Below are positions 1 through 7,819 of a DNA stretch of 64,000 nt, in pieces (positions within the stretch are counted from its first letter, which is position 1; every line of letters begins with the position of its first letter). A program made the position numbers and the translations under genes. Source of the stretch: Moraxella sp. (GTDB lineage: Bacteria; Pseudomonadota; Gammaproteobacteria; Pseudomonadales; Moraxellaceae); the NCBI GenBank assembly GCA_030528385.1, contig JAUMYZ010000002.1, positions 62,001 through 126,000 of the forward strand. Reading direction: 5' to 3'. The notes beneath the pieces are model-generated. The model was not told the DNA's origin. It made no database searches and saw nothing but the letters and a program-made list of their open reading frames with translations.

Positions 1-885
1 GTCAAAGGCTCTTATAGCAAAGACACACCCGACATGCCAAAACTGGTGGCATTGGTATTGCGTGGCGACCACACCTTAAACGAGCTAAAAGCTGAAAAAC
101 TGCCCGAGATTAAAGCCCCGCTTGAAATGGCAACCGAAGAGCAAATGGCACAAGCAGGGCTTATCAAGGGTTATATCAGTGTGGATTTGGCACAGTATAA
201 TATCCCCGTCATTGCTGACAGAAGTGCTGCGGTACTGGCGGATTTTGTCAGCGGAGCAAATGCAATGGACAAACACAGCACAGGCATGAACTGGGAGAAA
301 GACGCGGTTTATACCAAAGTTGCCGACATTCGCAACGTGGTGGACGGCGACCCATCGCCAGACGGCAAAGGCACACTGCATATCAAACGCGGCATAGAAG
401 TGGGGCATATTTTTCAGCTGGGCGACAAATATTCTAAGGCTCTCGGCTGCACCGTGCTGGGCAAAGACGGCAAACCTTCGGTCTTGATGATGGGCTGTTA
501 TGGCATTGGCGTCAGTCGTATCATCGCCGCCGCCTTGGAGCAAAACCACGATGACAAAGGCATTTTGTGGGCGGACACTCCTGACCCTACCGACAACATC
601 GCCCCATTTAGCGTAGCAGTCGTACCGATGAAATCCAAAGACGGCTCTGCTGAAGCCAAAGCCGATGAGCTCTATGAACTGCTTAAAAACAAAGGCGTTA
701 ACGTACTACTAGATGACCGAGACGAGCGGGCAGGCGTAAAATTTGCCGACCTAGAACTCATCGGCATACCCCACCGCATTGTGGTGTCCGAGCGTAATTT
801 GGCAGACGACAAATACGAATACGCCAAACGTGGTAGTGATGACAAAGAGCTATTAAGCCTTGATGAGCTGTTGGCTAAGTTTTAG
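1..885 (+). CDS. proS: Prolyl-tRNA synthetase, C-terminal part (5' end outside window)
   Basis: The frame is open from base 1, so only the last 294 residues are present. ProRS charges tRNA-Pro with proline in the cytoplasm. The visible part starts inside the YbaK-like insertion domain that hydrolyses Ala-tRNA-Pro (segment [16 protein letters not shown]). It continues through class II motif 3 ([18 protein letters not shown]) and the anticodon-binding domain ([20 protein letters not shown]). The sequence closely follows the bacterial (E. coli-type) ProRS. It ends with TAG at 883-885. No terminator was evident before the next gene. Confidence 0.96.
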   Translation, partial: VKGSYSKDTPDMPKLVALVLRGDHTLNELKAEKLPEIKAPLEMATEEQMAQAGLIKGYISVDLAQYNIPVIADRSAAVLADFVSGANAMDKHSTGMNWEKDAVYTKVADIRNVVDGDPSPDGKGTLHIKRGIEVGHIFQLGDKYSKALGCTVLGKDGKPSVLMMGCYGIGVSRIIAAALEQNHDDKGILWADTPDPTDNIAPFSVAVVPMKSKDGSAEAKADELYELLKNKGVNVLLDDRDERAGVKFADLELIGIPHRIVVSERNLADDKYEYAKRGSDDKELLSLDELLAKF

Positions 886-1026
886 CATTTGACAACAAAC
901 TTAAGTTTTTGTCTGGGATTTTTGCCAAAACAAACTCTAAATCTTAGCTAAGTTTATACTGTCTTTGGTTTGTTATCATAGCCCCAACAAAGCGATAAAT
1001 CACTTATCGCTACACGGAGAAAAGCC

Positions 1027-1329
1027 ATGAAACTGACCAAAGCCCTACTGACCGCACTTGTCATCACCACCGCCAGCGTTGCCACCGTTACCGCTCATGC
1101 CGATGATTATCGTGAATTTCAGCTTCGCCAAGACGCCAATTTTGGCAAAACCGTTCAAAAAGCGGTTGATATTTTGACCAAAAAAGGTTATCAAGTCGGT
1201 GAAGTGGACGTAGATTATAAATGGGGCAAGCCTGTTTTAGAAATTGAAGCCTACAAAAACCACCAAGAATACGACATCGTCATGAGTTATCCTGACCTAA
1301 AAATTCTTAGCGAACGCCCTGACTGGTAA
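1027..1329 (+). CDS. Small secreted PepSY-like protein, copy 1
   Basis: A 100-residue protein with an N-terminal signal peptide (hydrophobic residues about 5-22, Ala-rich, cleavage near THADD). The mature part is a compact alpha/beta segment ending EYDIVMSYPDLKIL, which resembles the PepSY/YpeB-type fold (inferred by eye). The probable location is the periplasm. ATG 1027 follows a GGAG-type ribosome site near 1016. It lies 30 bases upstream of a paralogue sharing the same ending (EYDI..SYPDL), so the two are probably one operon. The function is unknown; PepSY proteins often inhibit or bind proteases. Confidence 0.8.
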   Translation: MKLTKALLTALVITTASVATVTAHADDYREFQLRQDANFGKTVQKAVDILTKKGYQVGEVDVDYKWGKPVLEIEAYKNHQEYDIVMSYPDLKILSERPDW

Positions 1330-1359
1330 TTTATCTTGTTGATTTATAAGGAGAAAATT

Positions 1360-1686
1360 ATGAAACTTATCAAAGCTCTCGCCATTGCATTCACCATCGG
1401 CACCGCTGCAATCGGCACTGTCCATGCTGGCTATGACTACGAAGACCAAATTGAAAACAGCGTTCGCACGGACGCCAATTATCAAGCCAATGTACAAAAG
1501 GCAGTCAAAATGCTAGAAGCCAAAGGCTACGTTGTCAAAAAAATCAAAGCCGACACCTACAAGACTTCACGTTTTGCCAAGCCACAGCCTGCTTTGGAAG
1601 TAGAAGCCTACAAAGGTCAAGTAGAATACGACATCAAACTTAGCTATCCTGATTTGCGCATCCTAAAAGAGCGTATGGACGACTAG
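1360..1686 (+). CDS. Small secreted PepSY-like protein, copy 2
   Basis: A 108-residue paralogue of the preceding gene. It has a signal peptide (MKLIKALAIAF...VHA), then a mature domain with the same spaced motifs: RTDANYQANVQKAV, then LEVEAYKGQVEYDI, then SYPDLRILKE. The start is set at ATG 1360, eight codons inside a longer TTG frame, because AAGGAG lies just upstream (1348-1353). It ends just before a strong intrinsic terminator, consistent with a two-gene operon. The function is unknown; a periplasmic location is inferred. Confidence 0.8.
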   Translation: MKLIKALAIAFTIGTAAIGTVHAGYDYEDQIENSVRTDANYQANVQKAVKMLEAKGYVVKKIKADTYKTSRFAKPQPALEVEAYKGQVEYDIKLSYPDLRILKERMDD

Positions 1687-1715
1687 TCAGTTTAATTCAT
1701 CTTGTCAAATTCACT

Positions 1716-1742
1716 AAAGGGCGCATCGCACGCCCTTTTTGT
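1716..1742 (+). terminator. Intrinsic terminator of the PepSY pair
   Basis: A perfect 8-bp stem (AAAGGGCG 1716-1723 with CGCCCTTT 1731-1738), a 7-base loop and a following T run. It lies between convergent genes, so it may also help end hisF transcripts from the other strand. Confidence 0.85.
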
Positions 1743-1766
1743 TTCGTTTGGTGTTTGTTAAATTTG

Positions 1767-2540
1767 TTAGATTTGACGCACCGCAATGCCTTGACTTGCC
1801 ATAAAGGCTTTGGCTTGGCGTATCGTATAATCACCAAAATGAAAAATGCTCGCTGCCAGCACTGCGTCTGCCCCGCCTTGTAACACACCGTCCGCTAGGT
1901 GTTGCAAATTACCCACTCCACCTGAAGCAATCACAGGGATACCCACCAAATCACTGATGGTGCGGGTCAATAACAAATCATAACCTGCTCGTGTGCCATC
2001 ACCATCCATGCTGGTTACCAAAAGCTCGCCTGCCCCCCGCTGGGTCATTTTAACCGCCCATTCAATGGCGTTAATGCCTGTGGCTTTGCGACCGCCGTGG
2101 GTAAAAATCTCAAACCCCACCGAACCATCAGCGTTTAGCACCCTTTTTGCGTCAATAGACACGACAATGCACTGACTGCCAAAACGAGCGGCAGCATCAC
2201 TGACCAAATCAGGATTGGTGATGGTAGCCGAGTTAATGCCAACCTTGTCCGCCCCAGCATTGAGTAGGTTACGAATGTCGTCAATCTTACGCACGCCACC
2301 GCCCACCGTCAGCGGAATAAAGATGTTTTTGGCGATTTGCTCCACCATGTGATAGGTGGTGTCTCGTCCGTCCGATGTGGCGGTGATGTCCAAAAAGGTA
2401 ATCTCGTCCGCCCCATCATCGTTATAACGGGTGGCAACAGACACAGGGTCGCCTGCGTCTTTGATGTCCACAAAATTAACGCCTTTGACCACACGACCAT
2501 TTTCTACATCAAGGCAGGGAATTAAACGTTTGGCTAGCAT
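1767..2540 (-). CDS. hisF: Imidazole glycerol phosphate synthase, cyclase subunit
   Basis: A 257-residue (beta/alpha)8 enzyme of histidine biosynthesis. HisF uses ammonia delivered by HisH to convert PRFAR into imidazole glycerol phosphate and AICAR. The catalytic aspartates are visible in [14 protein letters not shown] (about D11) and VSIDAKR (about D130). The phosphate-binding glycine loops TVGGGV and VIASGGVGN are intact. The length matches the family and the ATG start [11 protein letters not shown] is canonical. The gene stands alone here, with no hisH or hisA beside it, so histidine genes are dispersed in this genome. Confidence 0.97.
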   Translation of the reverse strand: MLAKRLIPCLDVENGRVVKGVNFVDIKDAGDPVSVATRYNDDGADEITFLDITATSDGRDTTYHMVEQIAKNIFIPLTVGGGVRKIDDIRNLLNAGADKVGINSATITNPDLVSDAAARFGSQCIVVSIDAKRVLNADGSVGFEIFTHGGRKATGINAIEWAVKMTQRGAGELLVTSMDGDGTRAGYDLLLTRTISDLVGIPVIASGGVGNLQHLADGVLQGGADAVLAASIFHFGDYTIRQAKAFMASQGIAVRQI

Positions 2541-2661
2541 GATTTGTCTCTATGAATTTAAAAATCCCCATCGTAACAAATCTGCCCTACCATTGGCAAT
2601 GATTTTAGGTATGTTTGTTTTTCTAAAATGTTTTTTATTTTAAATCTTGAAAATAAAAATG

Positions 2662-2690
2662 TTGCGTTTACATGACAGTCTTTGTATTAT
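2662..2690 (+). promoter_or_regulatory. Putative sigma-70 promoter of the glt operon
   Basis: TTGCGT (2662-2667) and TATTAT (2685-2690) are separated by 17 bases and lie 75 bases upstream of the gltI start. No other good candidate was seen in the hisF-gltI intergenic region. Confidence 0.6.
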
Positions 2691-2765
2691 AAGTCAAAGC
2701 AAGTTCATTGATTTTTGGAGCATTCAACGCTTGCTGATGGGTTTTTATTTACAGGAGAGTAACAC

Positions 2766-3719
2766 ATGAAACCACTTTTTCAATTATCCGCCCTAGCACT
2801 GTCATCTGCCCTATTAGTGGCGTGTGGTGGCGATAAAGCAGCACAAGACACCGCCAAAACGGACACACCCACCACCAACACCCAAGGAACACTGGATAAA
2901 ATCAAACAATCAGGCACGATTGTTTTGGCTCATCGTGATTCGTCCATTCCCTTTTCCTATATCGCAGACAACCCCAACCAACCTGTTGGCTATGCACACG
3001 ATTTACAACTTAAAGTGGTAGAAGCCCTAAAAAAAGAGCTAAATATGCCCGACCTAAAAGTCCGCTACAATTTAGTTACGTCCCAAACTCGCATTCCCCT
3101 TGTCCAAAATGGTACGGTGGATTTAGAATGCGGCTCAACCACCAACAACCCTGAGCGTCAGCAACAAGTGGATTTTTCGGTGGGCTTTTTTGAGATTGGC
3201 ACTCGCCTTTTGACCGCCAAAGATTCAGGGATTAATGGTTTTGACGATTTAAAAGGCAAAACCTTAGTAACCACCGCAGGAACGACATCAGAACGCTACA
3301 TCAAACAATACAACGATGAGAAAAAAGCAGGCATTAACATCGTTTCTGCCAAAGACCACGGCGAAGGCTTTCTTATGCTAGAAAGCGGACGAGCCGCCGC
3401 CTTTATGATGGACGATGTACTACTGGCAGGCGAACGCGCCAAAGCCAAAGACCCTGCCAAATGGCATATCGTGGGCGAGCCACAATCCTTTGAGATTTAT
3501 GGCTGTATGGTACGCAAAGGCGATGTTGCCTTTAAGAAAATCGTAGATGACACCCTAAAAGCCGTCTATGCATCAGGTGAGATTAACAGCATTTATGACA
3601 AATGGTTTACTCAGCCCATTCCGCCAAAAAATGTCAATATGGAATTTGCCATGTCTGACAACCTAAAAGCTCTGATTGCCAATCCGCACGACCAAGCAGA
3701 GCCACAAAAAGCACCATAA
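2766..3719 (+). CDS. gltI: Glutamate/aspartate ABC transporter substrate-binding lipoprotein
   Basis: A 317-residue binding protein that captures glutamate/aspartate in the periplasm for GltJKL. It matches E. coli GltI through segments such as SQTRIPLVQNGTVDLECGSTTNN, TAGTTSERY, SAKDHGEGF, AFMMDDVLLAGERAK and PIPPKNVNM. Unlike E. coli GltI it starts with a lipoprotein signal (MKPLFQL... with lipobox LVAC, Cys at about residue 20), followed by a Thr/Pro/Asp-rich linker. It is therefore probably membrane-tethered. The start follows AGGAG at 2754-2758. It is the first gene of gltIJKL; a hairpin terminator after it probably sets binding protein above permease levels. Confidence 0.95.
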   Translation: MKPLFQLSALALSSALLVACGGDKAAQDTAKTDTPTTNTQGTLDKIKQSGTIVLAHRDSSIPFSYIADNPNQPVGYAHDLQLKVVEALKKELNMPDLKVRYNLVTSQTRIPLVQNGTVDLECGSTTNNPERQQQVDFSVGFFEIGTRLLTAKDSGINGFDDLKGKTLVTTAGTTSERYIKQYNDEKKAGINIVSAKDHGEGFLMLESGRAAAFMMDDVLLAGERAKAKDPAKWHIVGEPQSFEIYGCMVRKGDVAFKKIVDDTLKAVYASGEINSIYDKWFTQPIPPKNVNMEFAMSDNLKALIANPHDQAEPQKAP

Positions 3720-3736
3720 GCCTTTTGATGTTTGGC

Positions 3737-3767
3737 AAAAACCACTCATGTTTTTGAGTGGTTTTTT
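3737..3767 (+). terminator. Terminator/attenuator between gltI and gltJ
   Basis: An 11-bp stem (AAAACCACTCA 3738-3748 with TGAGTGGTTTT 3755-3765), a short loop and a T run. It sits inside the operon, so it probably reduces read-through from gltI into the permease and ATPase genes. Confidence 0.8.
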
Positions 3768-3803
3768 AAAACTTGCCAACAAAAGCAAATATAGGAAATT
3801 TAT

Positions 3804-4547
3804 ATGAATTATCACTGGAATTGGGGCGTGCTACTACAACCAACTGGCGTGGGCAGTGAACTGTATTGGCACTGGCTGTTAAAAGGGTTGGGCTGGCTAC
3901 TGGTCATCGGTTCGGTGGCATGGGTCATTGCTTTGGTGTTAGGCAGTATCTTGGGGGTGATGAAAACACTGCCCAACAAAACCGCTCGCACCATTGCCAC
4001 CATGTGGGTGGGATTTTTTAGAAACATACCATTATTGGTACAACTGTTCTTTTGGTTTTATGTCGCACCCACATTATTGACCGAAAGTCTGAGAAATTGG
4101 TGGTTTACGTCCTTGTCATTTAACACTTCGGCGGTCATCTCTGCCACCATCGGTCTTGGATTGTTTACTTCTGCTCGTATCGTAGAACAGGTGCGTACAG
4201 GCATTGAGTCCTTACCAAAAGGGCAGACCAGTGCCGCCTATGCCCTAGGGTTTAGTACCGCTCAGGTGTATCGCCATGTACTACTGCCCCAAGCCTTTCG
4301 GGTCATCTTGCCGCCCATGTCATCAGAGCTGACCAACTGTTTTAAAAATGCGTCTGTGGCATCACTTGTTGGCGTGGCAGAGCTTATCAGCCAGACCAAA
4401 ACCATCAGCGAATACACACAAAATAATTTTGAAGTCTATACCTTTGCGACCATCATTTATCTTATTTTTAACATGACACTCATCTTTGGCATGACGTATC
4501 TAGAAAAAAAGGTGCGTATTAAAGGACAAATTGGGAGTACGGTATGA
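3804..4547 (+). CDS. gltJ: Glutamate/aspartate ABC transporter permease GltJ
   Basis: A 247-residue inner-membrane permease of the polar amino acid (HisMQ) type. The N-terminus MNYHWNWGVLLQPTGVG is the GltJ signature. Several membrane helices follow, as does the EAA loop that docks the ATPase (segment EQVRTGIESLPKGQTSAAYALGFS). With GltK it forms the channel for glutamate/aspartate uptake. Its stop overlaps the gltK start by four bases, indicating translational coupling. Confidence 0.93.
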   Translation: MNYHWNWGVLLQPTGVGSELYWHWLLKGLGWLLVIGSVAWVIALVLGSILGVMKTLPNKTARTIATMWVGFFRNIPLLVQLFFWFYVAPTLLTESLRNWWFTSLSFNTSAVISATIGLGLFTSARIVEQVRTGIESLPKGQTSAAYALGFSTAQVYRHVLLPQAFRVILPPMSSELTNCFKNASVASLVGVAELISQTKTISEYTQNNFEVYTFATIIYLIFNMTLIFGMTYLEKKVRIKGQIGSTV

Positions 4548-5206
4548 ACGAATTACAGCTTGCCATGCCTGCTCTGATGGCAGGATTTTGGATAACATTA
4601 AAAGTCTTGGTGCTGGCTATTATTGGTGGTCTTGCCATCGGAACACTGCTGGCACTCATGCGACTGTCTGGCAAAAAATGGTTGTCAGTGCCAGCAACTT
4701 TATACGTCAATTATTTTCGCTCCGTGCCACTGCTTTTGGTATTGCTTTGGTTTTATTTTGCTGTGCCGATGATTTATAATTGGATAACGGGCAAATATTT
4801 TACCTTAGATACCGCCTTTACGTCCTGCGTGGTGGCGTTTATGGTCTTTGAAGCGGCGTATTTTTCTGAGATTGTGCGGGCGGGCATTCAGTCTATTGGA
4901 CGGGGGCAAGTCTCCGCTGCTTATGCTCTTGGCATGACTTATAAACAAACCATGCAACTGATTATCCTGCCCCAAACTTTTCGCAAAATGCTTCCTTTGG
5001 TTTTGCAACAATGTATCATCTTATTTCAAGACACGACCTTGGTATTTGCCATTGGTTTGGTGGACTTTTTCCGTGCGTCCTACGTGCGTGGCGACTTGAT
5101 GGGCTATCTGACACCGTATATTTTAGGGGCGGGATTTGTATATTTTATCATCAGTTTGACGGCATCCACAGGGGTCAATGCCCTAAAAAAACGGCTTAGA
5201 TTTTAA
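4544..5206 (+). CDS. gltK: Glutamate/aspartate ABC transporter permease GltK
   Basis: A 220-residue partner permease of GltJ with about five hydrophobic helices and an EAA loop (EIVRAGIQSIGRGQVSAAYALGMT). FRSVPLLLVLLWFYFAVP is typical of GltK. The ATG overlaps the gltJ stop (ATGA), and gltL begins 23 bases after its stop. It works in the inner membrane. Confidence 0.93.
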   Translation: MNELQLAMPALMAGFWITLKVLVLAIIGGLAIGTLLALMRLSGKKWLSVPATLYVNYFRSVPLLLVLLWFYFAVPMIYNWITGKYFTLDTAFTSCVVAFMVFEAAYFSEIVRAGIQSIGRGQVSAAYALGMTYKQTMQLIILPQTFRKMLPLVLQQCIILFQDTTLVFAIGLVDFFRASYVRGDLMGYLTPYILGAGFVYFIISLTASTGVNALKKRLRF

Positions 5207-5229
5207 ACATACTTGATAAGGAAAAAAAT

Positions 5230-6048
5230 ATGGCAATCGTACAACAAATTAACGAAACCACATGGATTAACGAATTTGGTGGCTTGGTATCCAACGAAGG
5301 ACATGCCACCGATGAAATGATGATAAAAATCCGCAACGTTTCAAAATGGTATGGCAATTTTCAGGTGCTGACCGACTGCACCGCCCATGTCCATAAAGGC
5401 GATGTGGTGGTGGTCTGTGGCCCATCAGGCTCGGGCAAATCCACACTCATCAAGACGGTCAATGGCTTAGAGCCTTTTCAAAAAGGCACAATCACTGTCG
5501 GTGAGACGTCTGTGGGCGATAAAAACACCGACCTTGCCAAATTGCGCAGCCGTGTGGGCATGGTGTTTCAACATTTTGAGCTGTTTCCCCATTTGTCCAT
5601 CAAAGAAAATCTCACCATCGCCCAAATCAAGGTGCTTGGTCGCACAGAAGATGAAGCCACCAAAAAAGGATTGGGCTATCTTGACCGTGTTGGACTTTCT
5701 GCTCACGCCAACAAATATCCCGCTGAGCTTTCTGGCGGACAACAGCAACGTGTTGCCATCGCTCGTGCCTTATCTATGGACCCTGTGGCAATGCTGTTTG
5801 ATGAACCCACGTCCGCCTTAGACCCTGAGATGATTCAAGAAGTGCTAGATGTCATGATTAGCCTAGCAAAAGAAGGCATGACCATGATGTGTGTAACACA
5901 TGAAATGGGTTTTGCTCGGCAAGTGGCAAACCGCATCATCTTTATGGATGAAGGAAATGTGGTGGAAAATTGTAGCCGTGATGAGTTTTTTGGTGGGGCA
6001 AGAAGTGAGCGCGCCAAATCTTTTTTGTCAAAAATTCTCAATCACTAA
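5230..6048 (+). CDS. gltL: Glutamate/aspartate ABC transporter ATPase
   Basis: The ATP-binding subunit. Walker A is GPSGSGKST, the Q loop is in FQHFELFPH, the signature is [15 protein letters not shown], Walker B is [14 protein letters not shown] and the H-switch is in THEMGF. At 272 residues it is about 30 longer than the usual 241. The extra part is an N-terminal stretch (MAIVQQINETTWINEFGG...) before the canonical MIKIRNVSKWYGNF. ATG 5230 is preceded by AAGGA at 5219, while the internal ATG at 5317 has no good ribosome site, so the extension is probably real. It is the last gene of the operon. Confidence 0.94.
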   Translation: MAIVQQINETTWINEFGGLVSNEGHATDEMMIKIRNVSKWYGNFQVLTDCTAHVHKGDVVVVCGPSGSGKSTLIKTVNGLEPFQKGTITVGETSVGDKNTDLAKLRSRVGMVFQHFELFPHLSIKENLTIAQIKVLGRTEDEATKKGLGYLDRVGLSAHANKYPAELSGGQQQRVAIARALSMDPVAMLFDEPTSALDPEMIQEVLDVMISLAKEGMTMMCVTHEMGFARQVANRIIFMDEGNVVENCSRDEFFGGARSERAKSFLSKILNH

Positions 6049-6056
6049 TCACCAAC

Positions 6057-6083
6057 AAAACCGTCAATGCTGGCGGTTTTTAT
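6057..6083 (+). terminator. Terminator of the glt operon
   Basis: A ten-bp stem, AAAACCGTCA (6057-6066) with TGGCGGTTTT (6071-6080), including one G-T pair. It has a four-base loop and a T-rich tail, nine bases after the gltL stop. Confidence 0.8.
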
Positions 6084-6116
6084 CTAGGTCAATCATGGTG
6101 GTGTAATTGTTATCCC

Positions 6117-6149
6117 CCACCGCCATAAACCCTTGACTTTAGGCGGTGG
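6117..6149 (+). repeat. Left-end subterminal hairpin of the IS605-type element
   Basis: An inverted repeat CCACCGCC (6117-6124) with GGCGGTGG (6142-6149). It is extended by TAAA/TTTA with one unpaired A, and lies just outside the tnpA stop. Hairpins at this position are what TnpA of this family recognises. Confidence 0.7.
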
Positions 6150-6170
6150 ATATAAGGCGGTTACAGCCTA

Positions 6171-6590
6171 CTAATGAGATGTGTTTTGCTGTTCAATATA
6201 CTGCCTAATAATCCCAATCGGTGCACCACCACAGCTGCCTGCAAAGTAGCTTGGAGACCACAACGCACCGCCCCATAGCTTTTCTTGAATACTTGGATAT
6301 TGTTTTTGTCTGATTTTGCGACTGGACACCCCTTTAAGAGAATTTACCAACCTAGAAATACTCACCTTTGGTGGATAATGCACAAGTAAATGAACGTGGT
6401 CATCTTCCCCATCAAATTCAACCAAAGTACTTTCAAATTCAAAACAAACCCGCTCAAAGATAATTCTCATTTCATCTAAAATCTCCTTGGTAAAGACTTC
6501 TCGTCTGTATTTAGTAACAAAGACCAAATGCACATGAAGGTTAAAAACCACATGGCGACCCCGTCTTAGTTCAGTTTTTTGACTTGACAT
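6171..6590 (-). CDS. tnpA: IS200/IS605 HUH transposase TnpA
   Basis: A 139-residue Y1 transposase. The HUH metal-binding pair is visible as HVH (residues 65-67, in EDDHVHLLVHYPP) and the catalytic tyrosine as Y131 in IRQYIEQQ. The opening HVVFNLHVHLVFVTKYRR is characteristic. It cuts and rejoins single-stranded DNA at the element ends. The length is normal for the family and no disruption was seen. It is divergent from tnpB. Confidence 0.95.
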   Translation of the reverse strand: MSSQKTELRRGRHVVFNLHVHLVFVTKYRREVFTKEILDEMRIIFERVCFEFESTLVEFDGEDDHVHLLVHYPPKVSISRLVNSLKGVSSRKIRQKQYPSIQEKLWGGALWSPSYFAGSCGGAPIGIIRQYIEQQNTSH

Positions 6591-6638
6591 AAAATTAGAC
6601 CAATATATAATAATGATGTCATCATTATACCAAACCCC

Positions 6639-7709
6639 ATGAAAACCTTAAAACTTCGTATCTACACCAAACATTCAAACCAACTTGAAAAACTCTCAAG
6701 CTCGGTCAATTTCGTGTGGAACTACATCAACGAGCTTGGGTTTAAATACTTACAAAAACATCATAAGTTCCTATCTGCTTATGACCTAAACCAATACACC
6801 AAAGGTGGTGGAGAATATCTGGGTTTACACTCCCAAACCGTTCAAGCCATCAACGAAACTCACGCTAAAAGCCGTAAGCAATTCAAAAAAGCCAAACTAA
6901 GCTGGCGAAGTAACCACCCAAACGCAAAAAGAAAATCATTGGGCTGGATACCCTTTAAGCACTCCGCCATCAAACTTGTTAAGACCTACCAAACCAATAA
7001 AACTGCGTTAAAATCAAAATTACAATTATCACTTGCCAAAGGTAACAAACTTACCATCACTGTCTTTGACCAATACAGCTTATCAAATTATGACTTAAAC
7101 ACTTGCGAAATCGTACAAGACAGTCGTGGGCATTGGTATGCGTGTATCACGGTCAAAGACTTTCCAAAAAAAGACTGTGGCACAAAGTCTGCGGGATTGG
7201 ATTTAGGCTGTAAAACAGCAGTAACTTGTTCTAATGGTGATATGCTACACACTAAGTTTATTCACAAATACGCCAGTAGGCTTGTCAAAGCCCAAAGAGC
7301 AAACAAAAAGAAACTCATTAAAACCATTCACGCTAAAATTAAAAATAGCAGGCTTAACGCCATTCATCAATTTACAAACAAACTGGTCAAACAAAATGCT
7401 TTGATTGTGATTGGTAAACTTATCTCATCTAACTTTACTTCAACCAACCTAGCCAAATCTGTCTATGACGCAAGCTGGTTTGAACTTAAAAGACAGCTGG
7501 AATACAAATGCAAGCATGCAGGTTGTCTTTTAGTAGAAGTAAATGAAAAGTTTACAACCCAAACCTGTTCGTGTTGTGGGAAGATTTCTAACAACAGTCC
7601 CAAAGGTAGAACAGGTTTGGCAATAAGAGAATGGACTTGTGGTGCTTGTAACACCACGCATGACAGAGATATCAATGCAGCCAAGAACATTCTTAAGTCT
7701 CGGACGTGA
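6639..7709 (+). CDS. tnpB: TnpB RNA-guided nuclease of the IS605-type element
   Basis: A 356-residue TnpB. Family members are RNA-guided DNA nucleases that use an omega RNA from the element's right end. The RuvC-I aspartate is D188 (GLDLGCKTAV). The zinc ribbon uses C310, C313, C334 and C337. RuvC-III is HDRDINAAKNI (D342/D344). The usual RuvC-II glutamate is absent: the motif reads IVIGKL with glycine at 259, and a candidate replacement is E288 (LEYKC). This resembles TnpBs described as having a rearranged catalytic site. The C-terminal block TTQTCSCCG..SPKGR..REWTCG is typical. No frameshift was seen. Confidence 0.95.
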   Translation: MKTLKLRIYTKHSNQLEKLSSSVNFVWNYINELGFKYLQKHHKFLSAYDLNQYTKGGGEYLGLHSQTVQAINETHAKSRKQFKKAKLSWRSNHPNAKRKSLGWIPFKHSAIKLVKTYQTNKTALKSKLQLSLAKGNKLTITVFDQYSLSNYDLNTCEIVQDSRGHWYACITVKDFPKKDCGTKSAGLDLGCKTAVTCSNGDMLHTKFIHKYASRLVKAQRANKKKLIKTIHAKIKNSRLNAIHQFTNKLVKQNALIVIGKLISSNFTSTNLAKSVYDASWFELKRQLEYKCKHAGCLLVEVNEKFTTQTCSCCGKISNNSPKGRTGLAIREWTCGACNTTHDRDINAAKNILKSRT

Positions 7710-7757
7710 TACGCTAGTTGTAGGAAGCCCCTTGCTTTAGTAAGGGGAGTGCGTCAC
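7710..7757 (+). ncRNA. Right end of the element: probable omega RNA scaffold 3' end
   Basis: Immediately after tnpB comes a hairpin CCCCTT (7728-7733) with AAGGGG (7742-7747), then GTGCGTCAC ending at 7757. In this family the transcript of the tnpB 3' end and right end is the omega RNA, and the flanking DNA beyond the end supplies the guide. Its true 5' end would lie within tnpB and cannot be fixed here. The 3' boundary is inferred from the TCAC tip. Confidence 0.6.
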
Positions 7758-7819
7758 GGCAAAATTTACAAAAAAGACTTAAAATACTCGTTTTTAATTC
7801 ACACCATAAAGAGCGCGCC

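Larger units (their letters stand above)
6114..7757. mobile_element. IS200/IS605-family insertion sequence with tnpA and tnpB
   Basis: Divergent tnpA (minus) and tnpB (plus), whose starts are 48 bases apart, are bounded by subterminal hairpins at 6117-6149 and 7728-7747. This is the IS605-type plan. Such elements have no terminal inverted repeats and make no target duplication; the HUH TnpA moves single strands at sites set by the end hairpins. The exact tips are inferred: left after a TTAT-like tetramer at about 6110-6113, right at TCAC 7754-7757. The element lies between the gltL terminator and thrB. Both genes are full length, so it may be active. Confidence 0.85.

Noticed and set aside
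85-549. Minus-strand open frame of 154 codons
   Set aside because: It lies wholly inside proS, whose translation matches the family throughout.
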